The notes under the pieces were generated by a model, which was not told where the DNA came from, searched no databases, and worked only from the letters and a program-made list of their open reading frames with translations. From an uncultured Pseudomonadota bacterium (GTDB lineage: Bacteria; Pseudomonadota; Alphaproteobacteria; RF32; CAG-239), in the NCBI GenBank assembly GCA_949292335.1, contig CASEYY010000033.1:1-33224 (forward strand): a stretch of 33,224 bases of DNA, in the 5' to 3' direction. The position numbers were made by a program, and so were the translations under genes. Positions 1-7,468 of the stretch are shown one piece after another (within the stretch, counting starts at the first letter, position 1; every line of letters starts with the position of its first letter).

Positions 1-1
1 G

Positions 2-415
2 GGACAAGAAACCCGCAACAAATTGACTGATTATTGGAAAGACCATGAAATTACCAAAGATGAAGAATATGCAATTTTAACAAATATTATCCATCAAGAA
101 TGGTCCGGACTATCAGTTAAAGAGCATAAACAACTAAAAGGTTTGAAATCACAAAATTTACGTGACCATATGAGTGAGGCTGAATTGATTTTTACCGCTT
201 TAGCCGAATTATCAACTCGCCAAGTTGCTGAAAATATAAATGCAACAGGAATGAAAGAAAATAAAGAAGCTGCTCACCGTGGTGGAAATGTTGCAAAAAT
301 TGCAAAAGAAAAATTTGAAGATGAAACCGGACAGAAAGTCGTCACGGGTGAAAATTATCTACCATCAACCAAAAGAAAGAAAAAACTGACAACAGATAAT
401 AAAAACAAAGATTAA
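2..415 (+). CDS. dinD: DinD-like DNA-damage-inducible / antirepressor-type protein, C-terminal part (5' end outside window)
   Basis: The frame is open from the left edge (residues G-Q-E-T-R-N-K-L-T-D-Y-W), so the gene begins before the window. The TTG at 23 is an internal leucine rather than a start. The segments QEWSGLSVKEHKQLKGLK, NLRDHMSEAELIFTALAE and EAAHRGGNVA, followed by a Gly-x-x-Val-Val-x-x-x-x-Asn-Tyr-Leu block, match the C-terminal half of the DinD family. Members of that family are LexA-controlled in enterobacteria and related to phage Bro-N/antirepressor proteins. The end is a lysine-rich tail before TAA. The Bro-N half is not visible. Its position next to a broken recombinase and a damaged tRNA locus suggests mobile-element cargo. 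The family call rests on recalled motifs; the biochemical role is uncertain. Confidence 0.75.
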   Translation, partial: GQETRNKLTDYWKDHEITKDEEYAILTNIIHQEWSGLSVKEHKQLKGLKSQNLRDHMSEAELIFTALAELSTRQVAENINATGMKENKEAAHRGGNVAKIAKEKFEDETGQKVVTGENYLPSTKRKKKLTTDNKNKD

Positions 416-554
416 CATCATGTCCTTTATGTCATTAAGTTAAACGTGTCCATACAAAAAATTATGATGATTTTAAACTTTTGAGTAGAAAAATTGATAT
501 GCTGGCAAATTGATTTTGTTATGTAAATTTTAACAAATTCAGAAAAATTTTGCA

Positions 555-583
555 TTGTCTTTAATCTGTTTTAGTGATACAAT
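555..583 (+). promoter_or_regulatory. Putative sigma70 promoter of the 175-aa gene
   Basis: TTGTCT (555-560), a 17-bp spacer and TACAAT (578-583) lie about 30 bp upstream of the ATG at 615. Spacing and hexamers fit the housekeeping consensus. The rest of the 416-614 gap is AT-rich with no other feature seen. Confidence 0.55.
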
Positions 584-614
584 AAACTAAAAATAAATAT
601 TTTGTTATTGGAAA

Positions 615-1142
615 ATGAATATGAAAAAATATATAACGAGAGCTCAGCAAAATAGAATTGTTGAGGAAATACGTGATAAGGTCGAGAAGAATGGAGTGGT
701 GGGTAATTTTGGAATGCCTGATGATACAAGCTATAAAGATAAAGAAACTAACACTCTATTTATTCTGCCTACCGGTAGACTTGGCGAAAGATACACTAAG
801 ATTGCTAAAGATTATTTGGAATTATCAAAAAAAGAAAAGTGTAAAATTGTATCTGAGTTTAATGGGTGTCCTTATGAACTCTCTCCAGAAATGAAAGAAT
901 ATCAAGCTATTGATGCAATAGAAACTTCAATGGATTTGGCTCGCGATCTAAGTAAAGAAGAAAACGATATAAATGACTCAAATAAAAAAATATCTGTTCT
1001 TCGTGCTCGTTTGGCAAGAAAAGTTGATGCATTGATTGGAACGAATATAAAAAAGAAAGAATTGCCCCAGGGTATGAAAAAAATGGAGGAAAAACTTTCT
1101 AACTTTCTTTTTAAAAGGATGCATAATTCACAAGATAAATAA
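615..1142 (+). CDS. Hypothetical protein, 175 aa
   Basis: I do not recognise this protein. It is hydrophilic and charged, with no signal peptide or membrane segment. The N-terminal third includes GNFGMPDD and a small Gly-containing stretch LPTGRLGER. Residues 95-170 are predicted helical, probably coiled coil, and rich in Lys and Glu. A second ATG at 621 is an alternative start; neither has a strong Shine-Dalgarno sequence, although a promoter-like element sits just upstream. A hairpin that could terminate transcription lies about 150 bp downstream. Low GC and the position between a DinD-like gene and a recombinase remnant suggest accessory cargo. Function unknown. Confidence 0.6.
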   Translation: MNMKKYITRAQQNRIVEEIRDKVEKNGVVGNFGMPDDTSYKDKETNTLFILPTGRLGERYTKIAKDYLELSKKEKCKIVSEFNGCPYELSPEMKEYQAIDAIETSMDLARDLSKEENDINDSNKKISVLRARLARKVDALIGTNIKKKELPQGMKKMEEKLSNFLFKRMHNSQDK

Positions 1143-1293
1143 ATTTAACAACGTTATATTATTAAACAAAAATAGAAAATAAAATACCTTTTATCTTAAA
1201 CTTACGCACAGGCTGAGTTTTACAGCTCCAATTTGATGAATAACACGACAATATAAAAGTGAGAGTTCATCAATTATATAGTATTAAATGAAT

Positions 1294-1330
1294 GAGAGAT
1301 GAAGATTTATGTCTTTGTCTCTCTATTTTA
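1294..1330 (+). terminator. Possible terminator hairpin after the 175-aa gene
   Basis: GAGAGA-TG-AAGA (1294-1305) faces TCTT-TG-TCTCTC (1312-1323) across a 6-nt loop, with a TG/TG internal mismatch, followed by TATTTTAA. It resembles an intrinsic terminator, but its stem is AT-rich and it lies about 150 bp past the stop codon. Confidence 0.35.
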
Positions 1331-1335
1331 ATATC

Positions 1336-1465
1336 GGGCAGCCATATCCATACTGGAATATTGCGGTAGCCGTGCCCATTATGGGACGAGCTATATGGCA
1401 GGATATATACGGTATCCCATACCGGTATATTCTATATTTTAGGCTAAGCCGTATATAGGCGGGTA
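1336..1465. repeat. Palindrome-rich non-coding segment
   Basis: This lies in the 429-bp gap between the 175-aa gene and the recombinase remnant. It holds nested inverted repeats: GGGCA (1336-1340) with TGCCC (1373-1377); TATGGGA (1380-1386) with TCCCATA (1415-1421); and a hairpin at 1405-1430 with arms ATATACGGTAT and ATACCGGTATAT that pair with one bulged base around CCC. ATATACGG recurs as its complement CCGTATAT at 1448-1455. No convincing coding frame is seen on either strand. It could be a structured RNA, a repetitive extragenic element or part of a mobile-element end; the sequence alone does not decide. Confidence 0.4.
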
Positions 1466-1517
1466 AAAAATCCCTTACGTGTAGTGAATTTTTAGGAGTG
1501 TCTTTTTCATTAGCATT

Positions 1518-1547
1518 TTAACTTTTGCAAATTTTTACAAAAGTTAA
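1518..1547. repeat. 10-bp inverted repeat just upstream of the recombinase remnant
   Basis: TTAACTTTTG (1518-1527) and CAAAAGTTAA (1538-1547) are perfect arms around a 10-nt AT-rich centre. The element sits about 25 bp before the first codon of the truncated recombinase frame. It may be a recombinase or repressor site, or simple AT-rich coincidence. Confidence 0.35.
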
Positions 1548-1571
1548 CTAACTGACATTAATGACACTTAG

Positions 1572-2759
1572 TTGATTTTAACCTTTAACATTCAGATGTT
1601 AAAAGTTCGTGACGTTATGGGAATTTTATCTGCTAAGATGTATGTGGGTGCTTTAAGAGACAATGTTTTACGCAGTCAAGAATATAAAAGAGAAGCAGGA
1701 CAATGGCAATCTTGTGCTCCGGTCGGTTATTTAAATATCTCCAAAACCAAAACGACTCCGGCAGATATTATCATTGACACCGACCGTGCGCCAAAGGTTA
1801 AGAGATTGTTTGAAGAATATGCCAAAGGGGGGCGGACTTTACAGGATATTACGAATTTAGCCAGAACCTTGGGATTATCTTCTAAAATGTGTCGTCTAAA
1901 TAAAACAATCAGCCGGGCACAAATTCAAAATATTCTTAAAAATACTTTTTATATTGGCTATTTTAAGCAAAAAGGCAAAGTTTACAAACATAATTATCCG
2001 CTTTTTATTGATGAAAATTTATTCCGCATTGTTCAGGACACAATAGAAGGACGGAAACGCGTGCCGAGTAAATTATATTATGGCGATAAACAATACGTCT
2101 TTACCGGTTTAGTCAGATGTGGTTGTTGCGGCAGCTTGATGACCTGTGAAACCAAAGTAAAAGATGACAAACATTCTTATAATTATCTCAAATGCAACAA
2201 ATTACGTTCAAAATGCAGTCAGAAACCATTAAATGAAGCCAAAATCCTCGCCCAGCTTGAAAAAGAATTGTCGTTACCTCTTGCCGTTAGTGACGATATG
2301 TTAAAAAATATTAAAGCCGAAGTCAAAAAGCAGTTTAAAGAAGAAAGAGTAAATACAGCGATTCTCAAACGTGATATTACTCTCAAGATAAATCAATTAG
2401 ATGAACAGCTCAAAACCTTGTTTCGTGGCTATATTCAAGGCAAATGTAATGAAAAAATGTATAATGAACTGAAAACCGAAATTGAACTGGAAAAAGAAAA
2501 ACTTCAAAAAGACATGGACAGATACCTTGAGATTGATACCGAAACTGATGAAACTTTGGCAAATATCGCGGAAATAGCAGCAAATGTAGGAAAATTCTTA
2601 AAAAGTCCGATTATTTCGCAAAAAAGAGATATTTTGAAATTAATATTATCGGACTGCAAAACAGATGGAAAAAATCTTTGTTTTTCAATAACTAAACCGT
2701 TTGATAAACTGCTAAAAACGCCTGAAATTAACAAATGGTGCCGTGAGGTAAGAAGGTAA
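1572..2759 (+). pseudogene. Large serine recombinase remnant lacking the N-terminal catalytic domain
   Basis: The readable frame begins with what in large serine recombinases is the long helix after the catalytic domain (VRDVMGILSAKMYVGALRDN), then the recombinase domain (about residues 35-135, with APVGYLN and RAPKVKRLFEEYAKG). It continues with a zinc ribbon at about 165-215 (CGCCG ... C ... C) and a coiled-coil segment at about 240-320. The roughly 140-residue resolvase domain with the nucleophilic serine is missing, and I found no sign of it in the 430 bp upstream. The apparent start is a TTG without a clear ribosome site. I read this as a 5'-truncated, inactive gene; a short DNA-binding protein made from it is possible. 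It faces the tRNA-Thr locus 200 bp away. Confidence 0.8.
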
Positions 2760-2762
2760 ATT

Positions 2763-2793
2763 CCCATTGGCTTGAACGCCAACGGGCCCCTTT
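2763..2793 (+). terminator. Hairpin after the recombinase remnant
   Basis: CCCATTGGC (2763-2771) and GCCAACGGG (2778-2786) pair at 8 of 9 positions around TTGAAC, followed by CCCCTTT. It lies immediately after the recombinase stop codon. The T-tract is short, so termination is uncertain. Confidence 0.35.
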
Positions 2794-2884
2794 CGCGTCG
2801 TAAGGTTCAAACTTCGCATTTCGCTAAGCTATTCGCTAAGGCTCAATACTCGTTTTCACCAACTACCCGCTCCGGACTTTACTT

Positions 2885-2984
2885 CGTAAGTCCGATCCTA
2901 ACCGGCGGATATACCATTAACACTAAAGCCCCCATTTAGGGGGCTTTAGTGTTAATGGTGCCGCTAGTAAGAATCGGACTTACG
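2885..2984. repeat. Long palindrome: inverted copy of the tRNA-Thr 3' half
   Basis: The inner arms 2913-2933 and 2939-2959 are a perfect 21-bp inverted repeat around ATTTA; the right arm includes the tRNA's terminal ACCA. Similarity continues outward: CGTAAGTCCGAT (2885-2896) is the exact complement-inverse of 2973-2984, which is the T-arm of the tRNA, and the bases between are partly matching. The left arm is therefore a decayed, inverted copy of the tRNA-Thr 3' half plus its trailer. There is no T-run after the hairpin in the tRNA direction, so it is not a standard intrinsic terminator, though it may still stop or process the transcript. Confidence 0.75.
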
Positions 2985-3030
2985 ACCCCACCCTTACCAA
3001 GGGTGTGCTCTACCACTGAGCTATAGCGGC
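2956..3030 (-). tRNA. tRNA-Thr (anticodon GGT)
   Basis: The minus strand reads as a full cloverleaf. The acceptor GCCGCTA pairs with TAGCGGC, and the D-stem is GCTC/GAGC. The anticodon stem CACCC/GGGTG closes the loop TTGGTAA (anticodon GGT), and the T-stem GTAAG/CTTAC closes TCCGATT. The variable loop is GGGTC, the discriminator is A, and CCA is encoded. The gene is 75 nt including CCA. Its 5' half, ending in the anticodon loop, is duplicated twice upstream, and its 3' half has an inverted copy downstream, so it sits in a rearranged locus but looks intact itself. Confidence 0.93.
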
Positions 3031-3211
3031 ATAATAATTTTTGCTTCTTTTACTATATCTTGAGTGGGCTCTTAAAGTCCTTTTTCGGACTTACTCCCCT
3101 CAGGAACCTAATCTCAATGCGGCAATATCTATATTGCCTTTTTCGATAAGGTTTTCTGAGATGTTACAGACGAAAACTTGCCTAATGGCAACTTTTCGCT
3201 TAGCCATCCCG
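2994..3211. repeat. 218-bp tandem repeat, copy 1 (contains the 5' half of the intact tRNA-Thr)
   Basis: Starts at TTACCAAGGG inside the tRNA anticodon arm and runs through the tRNA 5' end into upstream DNA. It is followed directly by copy 2 at an offset of 218 bp; I see only three base differences (around 3110, 3130 and 3187). Inside are small hairpins, including GGCAATAT-CT-ATATTGCC and AAGTCC-TTTTTC-GGACTT. Confidence 0.9.
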
Positions 3212-3429
3212 TTACCAAGGGTGTGCTCTACCACTGAGCTATAGCGGCATAATAATTTTTGCTTCTTTTACTATATCTTGAGTGGGCTCTTAAAGTCCTT
3301 TTTCGGACTTACTCCCCTCAGGAGCCTAATCTCAATGCGGCAATATCAATATTGCCTTTTTCGATAAGGTTTTCTGAGATGTTACAGACGAAAACTTGCC
3401 TAATGCCAACTTTTCGCTTAGCCATCCCG
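3212..3429. repeat. 218-bp tandem repeat, copy 2 (tRNA-Thr 5'-half fragment)
   Basis: Almost identical to the preceding unit. The first 37 bp repeat the tRNA-Thr 5' half on the minus strand, but on the other side of the anticodon loop the sequence reads CGGGATGG instead of the tRNA 3' half, so no second complete tRNA is formed. The short reading frames inside the two units are products of the duplication. Confidence 0.9.
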
Positions 3430-3470
3430 TTACCAAGGGTTAAGCTCTCATCTCAAAGCTATAGCGGCAA
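3430..3470. repeat. Third, diverged tRNA-Thr 5'-half fragment
   Basis: TTACCAAGGG and CTATAGCGGCA match the ends of the tRNA 5' half, but the D-arm between them is changed (TTAAGCTCTCATCTCAAAG). It closes the tandem array at the same 218-bp offset. No match to the rest of the repeat unit follows it. Confidence 0.75.
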
Positions 3471-3606
3471 AGTTTGATCTACCTTGCGAAACACAACATA
3501 CATAACCAAAATTTAAAAATCAAGGGATTTTTTATTTATTTTGCTATTTTTTTCTTTTTTATGTTGTATACTCTTGGAAAATACTTAATTCATCTTGTGA
3601 GTGATT

Positions 3607-3750
3607 ATGTCTGAAGAAAACAAAACTGTGAAAAAAACTCGTGCTTCCCTGCGTTTTGAACGCGAGGCTAAGGCTTTGCAAAAAAATTTGCAAAAAAGAA
3701 AAAAACAACAAAAAGAATTACAAGCCCTGAAAGATAAGAAAAATGGATAA
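3607..3750 (+). CDS. Small basic protein (47 aa) overlapping the murA start
   Basis: ATG at 3607 opens a 47-codon frame that ends in TAA at 3750, overlapping the first 8 bases of murA, an arrangement that favours translational coupling. The product is highly charged with a Lys/Gln/Arg-rich helix ([20 protein letters not shown]). Short basic proteins with an AL-x-x-NL-x-x-RK pattern are, as I recall, common in front of murA in alphaproteobacteria; their function is not established. It has no signal peptide or membrane segment. A possible promoter element TGTATACT lies about 35 bp upstream. Confidence 0.65.
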   Translation: MSEENKTVKKTRASLRFEREAKALQKNLQKRKKQQKELQALKDKKNG

Positions 3751-5044
3751 AATTAAAATTCGCGGCGGCAAGCCTTTGGAAGGTAAAATTTTTATCAGCG
3801 GTGCAAAAAATGCTGCTCTGCCTTTGATTTGTGCTTCACTTCTGACCGATGAAACCGTTACCCTTACCAATATGCCGATGCTTTCTGATATCAAAGCAAT
3901 GAATGCCCTTTTGGAGCAGCTCGGCACCAAAATTAATGATTTTGATGACTTTGTCGATGGACACGTTACCAAAACTTATTCCTATCGTACCAAAAATATC
4001 GAATCTCTCACCGCTCCCTACGATTATGTCCGAAAAATGAGAGCCTCTTACTATGTTTTGGGTCCACTGCTGGCTCGTTTCGGCAAATGCGAGCTTTCAC
4101 TCCCCGGAGGGTGTGCCATCGGGGCAAGGCCTATGGATATTCACCTGTCATCTTTGGAAAAAATGGGTGCTCAAATCGAAATTAAAAACGGATATATTTA
4201 TGCCCAATCAAACGGCAGACTAAAAGGTACTCATATATTATTTTCCGGAGTTTCGGTCGGAGCAACCTGTAATTTGTTGATGGCTGCCGTATTGGCCGAA
4301 GGAACTACCGTTTTGGAAAATGCCGCCAAGGAACCCGAAATCGGCGATCTGGCTAAACTCTTAAATGCCATGGGAGCTAAAATTCAAGGAATCGGAACTT
4401 CAATACTAACCATTGAAGGCGTGGATAAACTCCATGGCACCGTGCATAAAATTATTGCCGACAGAATCGAAGCCGGTTCTTATGCCGTGGCCGCCGCTAT
4501 CACCAGAGGAAAAATCGAACTCATCAACGCAAAATCAGAAACTTTACGACAGCCGCTTCAAGTATTAAAAGATATGGGGGTGAATATTGTTGAAACTCCC
4601 AATTCAATTATCGTGGACGCCAAAGGATGTAATTTAATCGGTAAAGACATCATGACCGAACCTTTCCCCGGTTTTCCCACCGATTTGCAAGCCCAATTTA
4701 TGGCTTTGATGCTTACCGCAGAAGGTGCTTCAATGGTGACCGAAACCATTTTTGAAAATCGTTTTATGCATGTGCCGGAGCTTTTGCGTATGGGAGCAAA
4801 TATCAATGTGCACGGACACGCTTCCGCCATTGTCCGCGGAGTTAAAAAACTCTCCGGTGCTCCGGTTATGGCTACCGACTTGCGTGCATCTTTTGCTCTT
4901 GTGTTGGCCGGACTTATCGCCGAAGGTGAGACGGTTGTTAACCGCGTCTACCATCTTGACCGCGGATATGAAAAACTCGAAGAAAAGCTTAAAGCCGTCG
5001 GTGCCGATATTGAAAGAGTTAAAGGGGACGATAATTACGAATAA
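3743..5044 (+). CDS. murA: UDP-N-acetylglucosamine 1-carboxyvinyltransferase
   Basis: MurA transfers enolpyruvate from PEP to UDP-GlcNAc in the cytosol, the first committed step of peptidoglycan synthesis. The 433-aa length is normal. Lys22-Asn23 (GAKNAALPL) bind substrate. Cys124 in [12 protein letters not shown] is the equivalent of E. coli Cys115, which makes the enzyme of the fosfomycin-sensitive type. [14 protein letters not shown] carries the catalytic Asp loop, and the C-terminal [17 protein letters not shown] and HLDRGYE motifs are intact. The start overlaps the upstream 47-aa ORF by 8 bp, so the two are probably translationally coupled. A lipoprotein gene follows 24 bp downstream with its own strong ribosome site. 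Confidence 0.97.
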   Translation: MDKIKIRGGKPLEGKIFISGAKNAALPLICASLLTDETVTLTNMPMLSDIKAMNALLEQLGTKINDFDDFVDGHVTKTYSYRTKNIESLTAPYDYVRKMRASYYVLGPLLARFGKCELSLPGGCAIGARPMDIHLSSLEKMGAQIEIKNGYIYAQSNGRLKGTHILFSGVSVGATCNLLMAAVLAEGTTVLENAAKEPEIGDLAKLLNAMGAKIQGIGTSILTIEGVDKLHGTVHKIIADRIEAGSYAVAAAITRGKIELINAKSETLRQPLQVLKDMGVNIVETPNSIIVDAKGCNLIGKDIMTEPFPGFPTDLQAQFMALMLTAEGASMVTETIFENRFMHVPELLRMGANINVHGHASAIVRGVKKLSGAPVMATDLRASFALVLAGLIAEGETVVNRVYHLDRGYEKLEEKLKAVGADIERVKGDDNYE

Positions 5045-5068
5045 TGTTTTATTTTAAGGAGAAAAATC

Positions 5069-5464
5069 ATGAAAAAATTTGCTTTGGCACTACTTCTCTT
5101 TTTAGCCGCCTGCGGAGCCGATGATTCTCAAAAACTTAAACCGGGCTCCTATAAATTAACAGACTCACTTAATAATGTTCCGACAGTCGTGACCTTTGCC
5201 GAAGACGGACGGTTTAACGGCAAAGTCGTAAATAATATGATGGGATCTTATACTCTGGGAGATGATAACACCATTACTTTTTCTCCGATTGCGACGACCA
5301 TGATGATGGGACCGCAGGAAGCCATGGAAGCCGAACAAAACTTCTTGCAAATCTTGCCCAGAATAAAATCTTATAAAATGCAGGGCAAATATCTGGTCCT
5401 GGTGACCGATAACGGCGGCGAACTTGTATTTGAGCCGTACACGCCACAAGAAAATAACAATTAA
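5069..5464 (+). CDS. META-domain lipoprotein
   Basis: Residues 1-15 form a lipoprotein signal peptide ending in the lipobox LAAC, so the mature protein should be lipid-anchored at Cys15. The remainder resembles a META/HslJ domain: GSYTLGDDNTITFSPIA, a Met-rich turn, an Ala/Glu helix ending in FLQILPRI, and a final strand pair with LVLVTDNGGELVF. Such proteins are small envelope beta-barrels, some linked to heat shock or antibiotic tolerance; no enzymatic role is known. It has a good ribosome site (AAGGAG) and likely shares the murA transcript, ending at the hairpin at 5468-5498. Confidence 0.75.
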   Translation: MKKFALALLLFLAACGADDSQKLKPGSYKLTDSLNNVPTVVTFAEDGRFNGKVVNNMMGSYTLGDDNTITFSPIATTMMMGPQEAMEAEQNFLQILPRIKSYKMQGKYLVLVTDNGGELVFEPYTPQENNN

Positions 5465-5467
5465 ATT

Positions 5468-5498
5468 AATGCCGTCTCTTTGGAGACGGCATTCTTTT
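5468..5498. terminator. Intrinsic terminator between the convergent lipoprotein and ftsY genes
   Basis: AATGCCGTCTC (5468-5478) and GAGACGGCATT (5483-5493) form a perfect 11-bp stem with loop TTTG, followed by CTTTTC on the plus strand. It probably serves both directions. Confidence 0.8.
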
Positions 5499-6403
5499 CA
5501 TAATCCTAACAATGACTTGCTGAAAGCTTGGGCGTCAAACTCTTGTAAATCGTCTATTCCCTCGCCTACTCCGATATAATATATCGGAACTTTTGTTTCG
5601 TGGGCAACCGCAACCAAAATTCCTCCCTTGGCCGTGCCGTCAAGTTTATTCATTATTACACCATTTACTCCGCAGATTTCCTTAAAAGTTTTAACTTGAT
5701 CGAGCACATTTTGACCGCCTGTGGCATCAACACATAGCAAAGTATGGTGCGGAGCTTGAGGAATAACCTTTTTGATAACTCTTACAATTTTTTTCAATTC
5801 TTCGGCCAGATCTGCCTTATTCTGCAAACGGCCGGCCGTATCTATAAATACTAACTCATCACCATTTTTAATAGCCGCGTTCAAGCCGTCATAACAAAGC
5901 CCTGCCGCATCACAACTCGGTGCTCCGCTGTATACTTTTATATTATTTCTATCGCCCCAAACTTTTAATTGCTCAACCGCGGCCGCTCGAAATGTATCTC
6001 CGGCAATAAAGCTCGTTTGCTTTCCCTTAAATTTGTGAGCCAATTTGCCGATTGTCGTGGTCTTGCCGGCTCCGTTAACTCCGACCAATAATATTACCTG
6101 CGGGATTTCGTTTGAAAACACAAGCTCTTGCTGGCAGGTCTTTAATATTGTGCAAATTTCATCGGCCAGTTTTTGCTTAATCGCAACCGTATCGGCTTCT
6201 TTATCAACTTTTTGCGATGAAAACTTTTTAATTATTTCCGTTGTCGCCTGATAGCCCATATCGGCAAGCAATAAAACTTCTTCTAAATCTTCTATGGTTG
6301 CGGCATCTATTTTTTTGCCGGAAAAAATATCGCTGATACCACAGCTTATTTTATCCGATGTCTTTTTCAAACCTCCGGTTAATTTGCCAAACCAGTTAAT
6401 CAT
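5498..6403 (-). CDS. ftsY: Signal recognition particle receptor FtsY
   Basis: FtsY is the membrane-associated GTPase that docks the SRP-ribosome complex at the Sec translocon. The 301-aa protein has a short N domain (about 1-95) and a complete G domain. Visible are G1 GVNGAGKTTT (108-117), DTFRAAA (136-142), G3 DTAGR (188-192), G4 NKLD (252-255, where TKLD is commoner) and the closing GVGEGIDDL. The acidic A domain of enterobacterial FtsY is absent, as in most alphaproteobacteria. Its start overlaps the end of mtaB by 8 bp, so the two are co-transcribed. Confidence 0.96.
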   Translation of the reverse strand: MINWFGKLTGGLKKTSDKISCGISDIFSGKKIDAATIEDLEEVLLLADMGYQATTEIIKKFSSQKVDKEADTVAIKQKLADEICTILKTCQQELVFSNEIPQVILLVGVNGAGKTTTIGKLAHKFKGKQTSFIAGDTFRAAAVEQLKVWGDRNNIKVYSGAPSCDAAGLCYDGLNAAIKNGDELVFIDTAGRLQNKADLAEELKKIVRVIKKVIPQAPHHTLLCVDATGGQNVLDQVKTFKEICGVNGVIMNKLDGTAKGGILVAVAHETKVPIYYIGVGEGIDDLQEFDAQAFSKSLLGL

Positions 6404-7439
6404 TTATCTCTTCTCCTTTCTGACGAAGAATATTGGCTCTGTTTCGTCTTTCTTCTACCGGAACTTGAGGCATTAAAGCCGCCGGTGTTCCGGGGCGTTC
6501 GGAATAGGGAAATACATGCAACTTACCAATACCGGCTTCTTTTACCAGTTTTACCGTATTTAAAAACTGTTCTTTGGTTTCGGTCGGAAAACCGCAAATA
6601 AAATCGGCACCGAAACTTGCGTCGGGGCGAACCGCTTTAATCTTATGACACAAATTGATAACATCTTCGCGACTGTGGCGACGACGCATTCTTTTTAAAA
6701 TCAGATTATCTCCGGACTGAACCGAAAAATGAAAATGCGAAGCTATATTCGGATAATTCTTTACCAATTTTATAAACTCATCATCTATTGCCGCCGGATC
6801 AAGTGAACCAAACTGCAAAGATGGAATCTCGGGTATTTGCTCTAAAATATTTTTAACCAGCTCACTAAAAGATGGTTTATATGAGCAAATATCAACTCCG
6901 GTCAAACATATTTCGGCAAAACCTTCGGCAAGTAAAGTACGAATTTGAGTTATTATGTCCGACTGCGGAACCGAGCGATTATTTCCTCTGGCAAACGGGA
7001 CTATACAATAAGTACATCTGTGATCACAGCCTTGTTGGATTTGAACAAAAGCTCTCTGCCTGCCTTCGAATCCGGTAATGACATAGTCATCATAACCGTC
7101 GTAAGAAAATATATCGCCGACGATTGTTTTTTCGCTCAACGGCTGGGATAAATAGTCGGCAATGCTTTGCTTTTCTTTATTACCCAAGATTAAATCGACC
7201 TCCGGCATCTCGGCAAATTTTTGCGGTGATATTTGTGCCGCACATCCGGTTACAACAATCTTACTGTCGGGATTTTCGCGAGCCAGTTTACGCACCATTT
7301 GCCGACACTGCCTTTCGGCTTCGGCCGTTACCGCACAGGTATTAACAACTATCACATTTTCTATATGTGATAATTTTTCTTTTATAACTTCCGATTCATA
7401 AGAATTCATTCGGCAACCGAATGTGACTACTTTTACCAT
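6396..7439 (-). CDS. mtaB: tRNA t6A37 methylthiotransferase MtaB-like, short form without TRAM domain
   Basis: This radical SAM enzyme family adds a methylthio group to t6A at position 37 of ANN-decoding tRNAs, giving ms2t6A. The N-terminal UPF0004 domain carries the three auxiliary-cluster cysteines (Cys9 in FGCRMNSYES, Cys35 in VNTCAVTAEAE, Cys66 in VTGCAAQ). The radical SAM motif is CDHRCTYC (Cys138, 142, 145). The 347-aa protein stops just after the radical SAM domain; usual members have about 70-100 more residues including a TRAM RNA-binding domain. I start at ATG 7439 because MVKVVTFGCRMN is the family's usual start and a longer TTG start would lie inside the predicted -10 box. Co-transcribed with ftsY. 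Confidence 0.88.
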   Translation of the reverse strand: MVKVVTFGCRMNSYESEVIKEKLSHIENVIVVNTCAVTAEAERQCRQMVRKLARENPDSKIVVTGCAAQISPQKFAEMPEVDLILGNKEKQSIADYLSQPLSEKTIVGDIFSYDGYDDYVITGFEGRQRAFVQIQQGCDHRCTYCIVPFARGNNRSVPQSDIITQIRTLLAEGFAEICLTGVDICSYKPSFSELVKNILEQIPEIPSLQFGSLDPAAIDDEFIKLVKNYPNIASHFHFSVQSGDNLILKRMRRRHSREDVINLCHKIKAVRPDASFGADFICGFPTETKEQFLNTVKLVKEAGIGKLHVFPYSERPGTPAALMPQVPVEERRNRANILRQKGEEIND

Positions 7440-7468
7440 ATTCCCCAATCCATTCCTGTTTCCGCCCA

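Noticed and set aside
23..25. TTG as start of the DinD-like gene
   Set aside because: The frame stays open to the window edge and the upstream residues fit the family, so this is an internal codon.
1300..1460. Missing catalytic domain of the recombinase in another frame (frameshift explanation)
   Set aside because: The frames read here show no resolvase motif (no Y-x-R-x-S-x nor the D-R-L-x-R helix), only palindromic sequence with stops.
2913..2959. Ordinary rho-independent terminator of the tRNA
   Set aside because: The stem is perfect but no T-run follows in the tRNA direction, and the similarity extends into the tRNA T-arm, so duplication explains it better.
3212..3250. Second and third tRNA-Thr genes
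   Set aside because: Only the 5' half is present at each place; after the anticodon loop the sequence does not pair to complete the anticodon, T or acceptor stems.
3041..3477. Two near-identical short plus-strand reading frames (67 and 72 codons) in the tandem repeats
   Set aside because: They arise from the 218-bp duplication, overlap tRNA-half sequence, have no ribosome site and no recognisable protein features.
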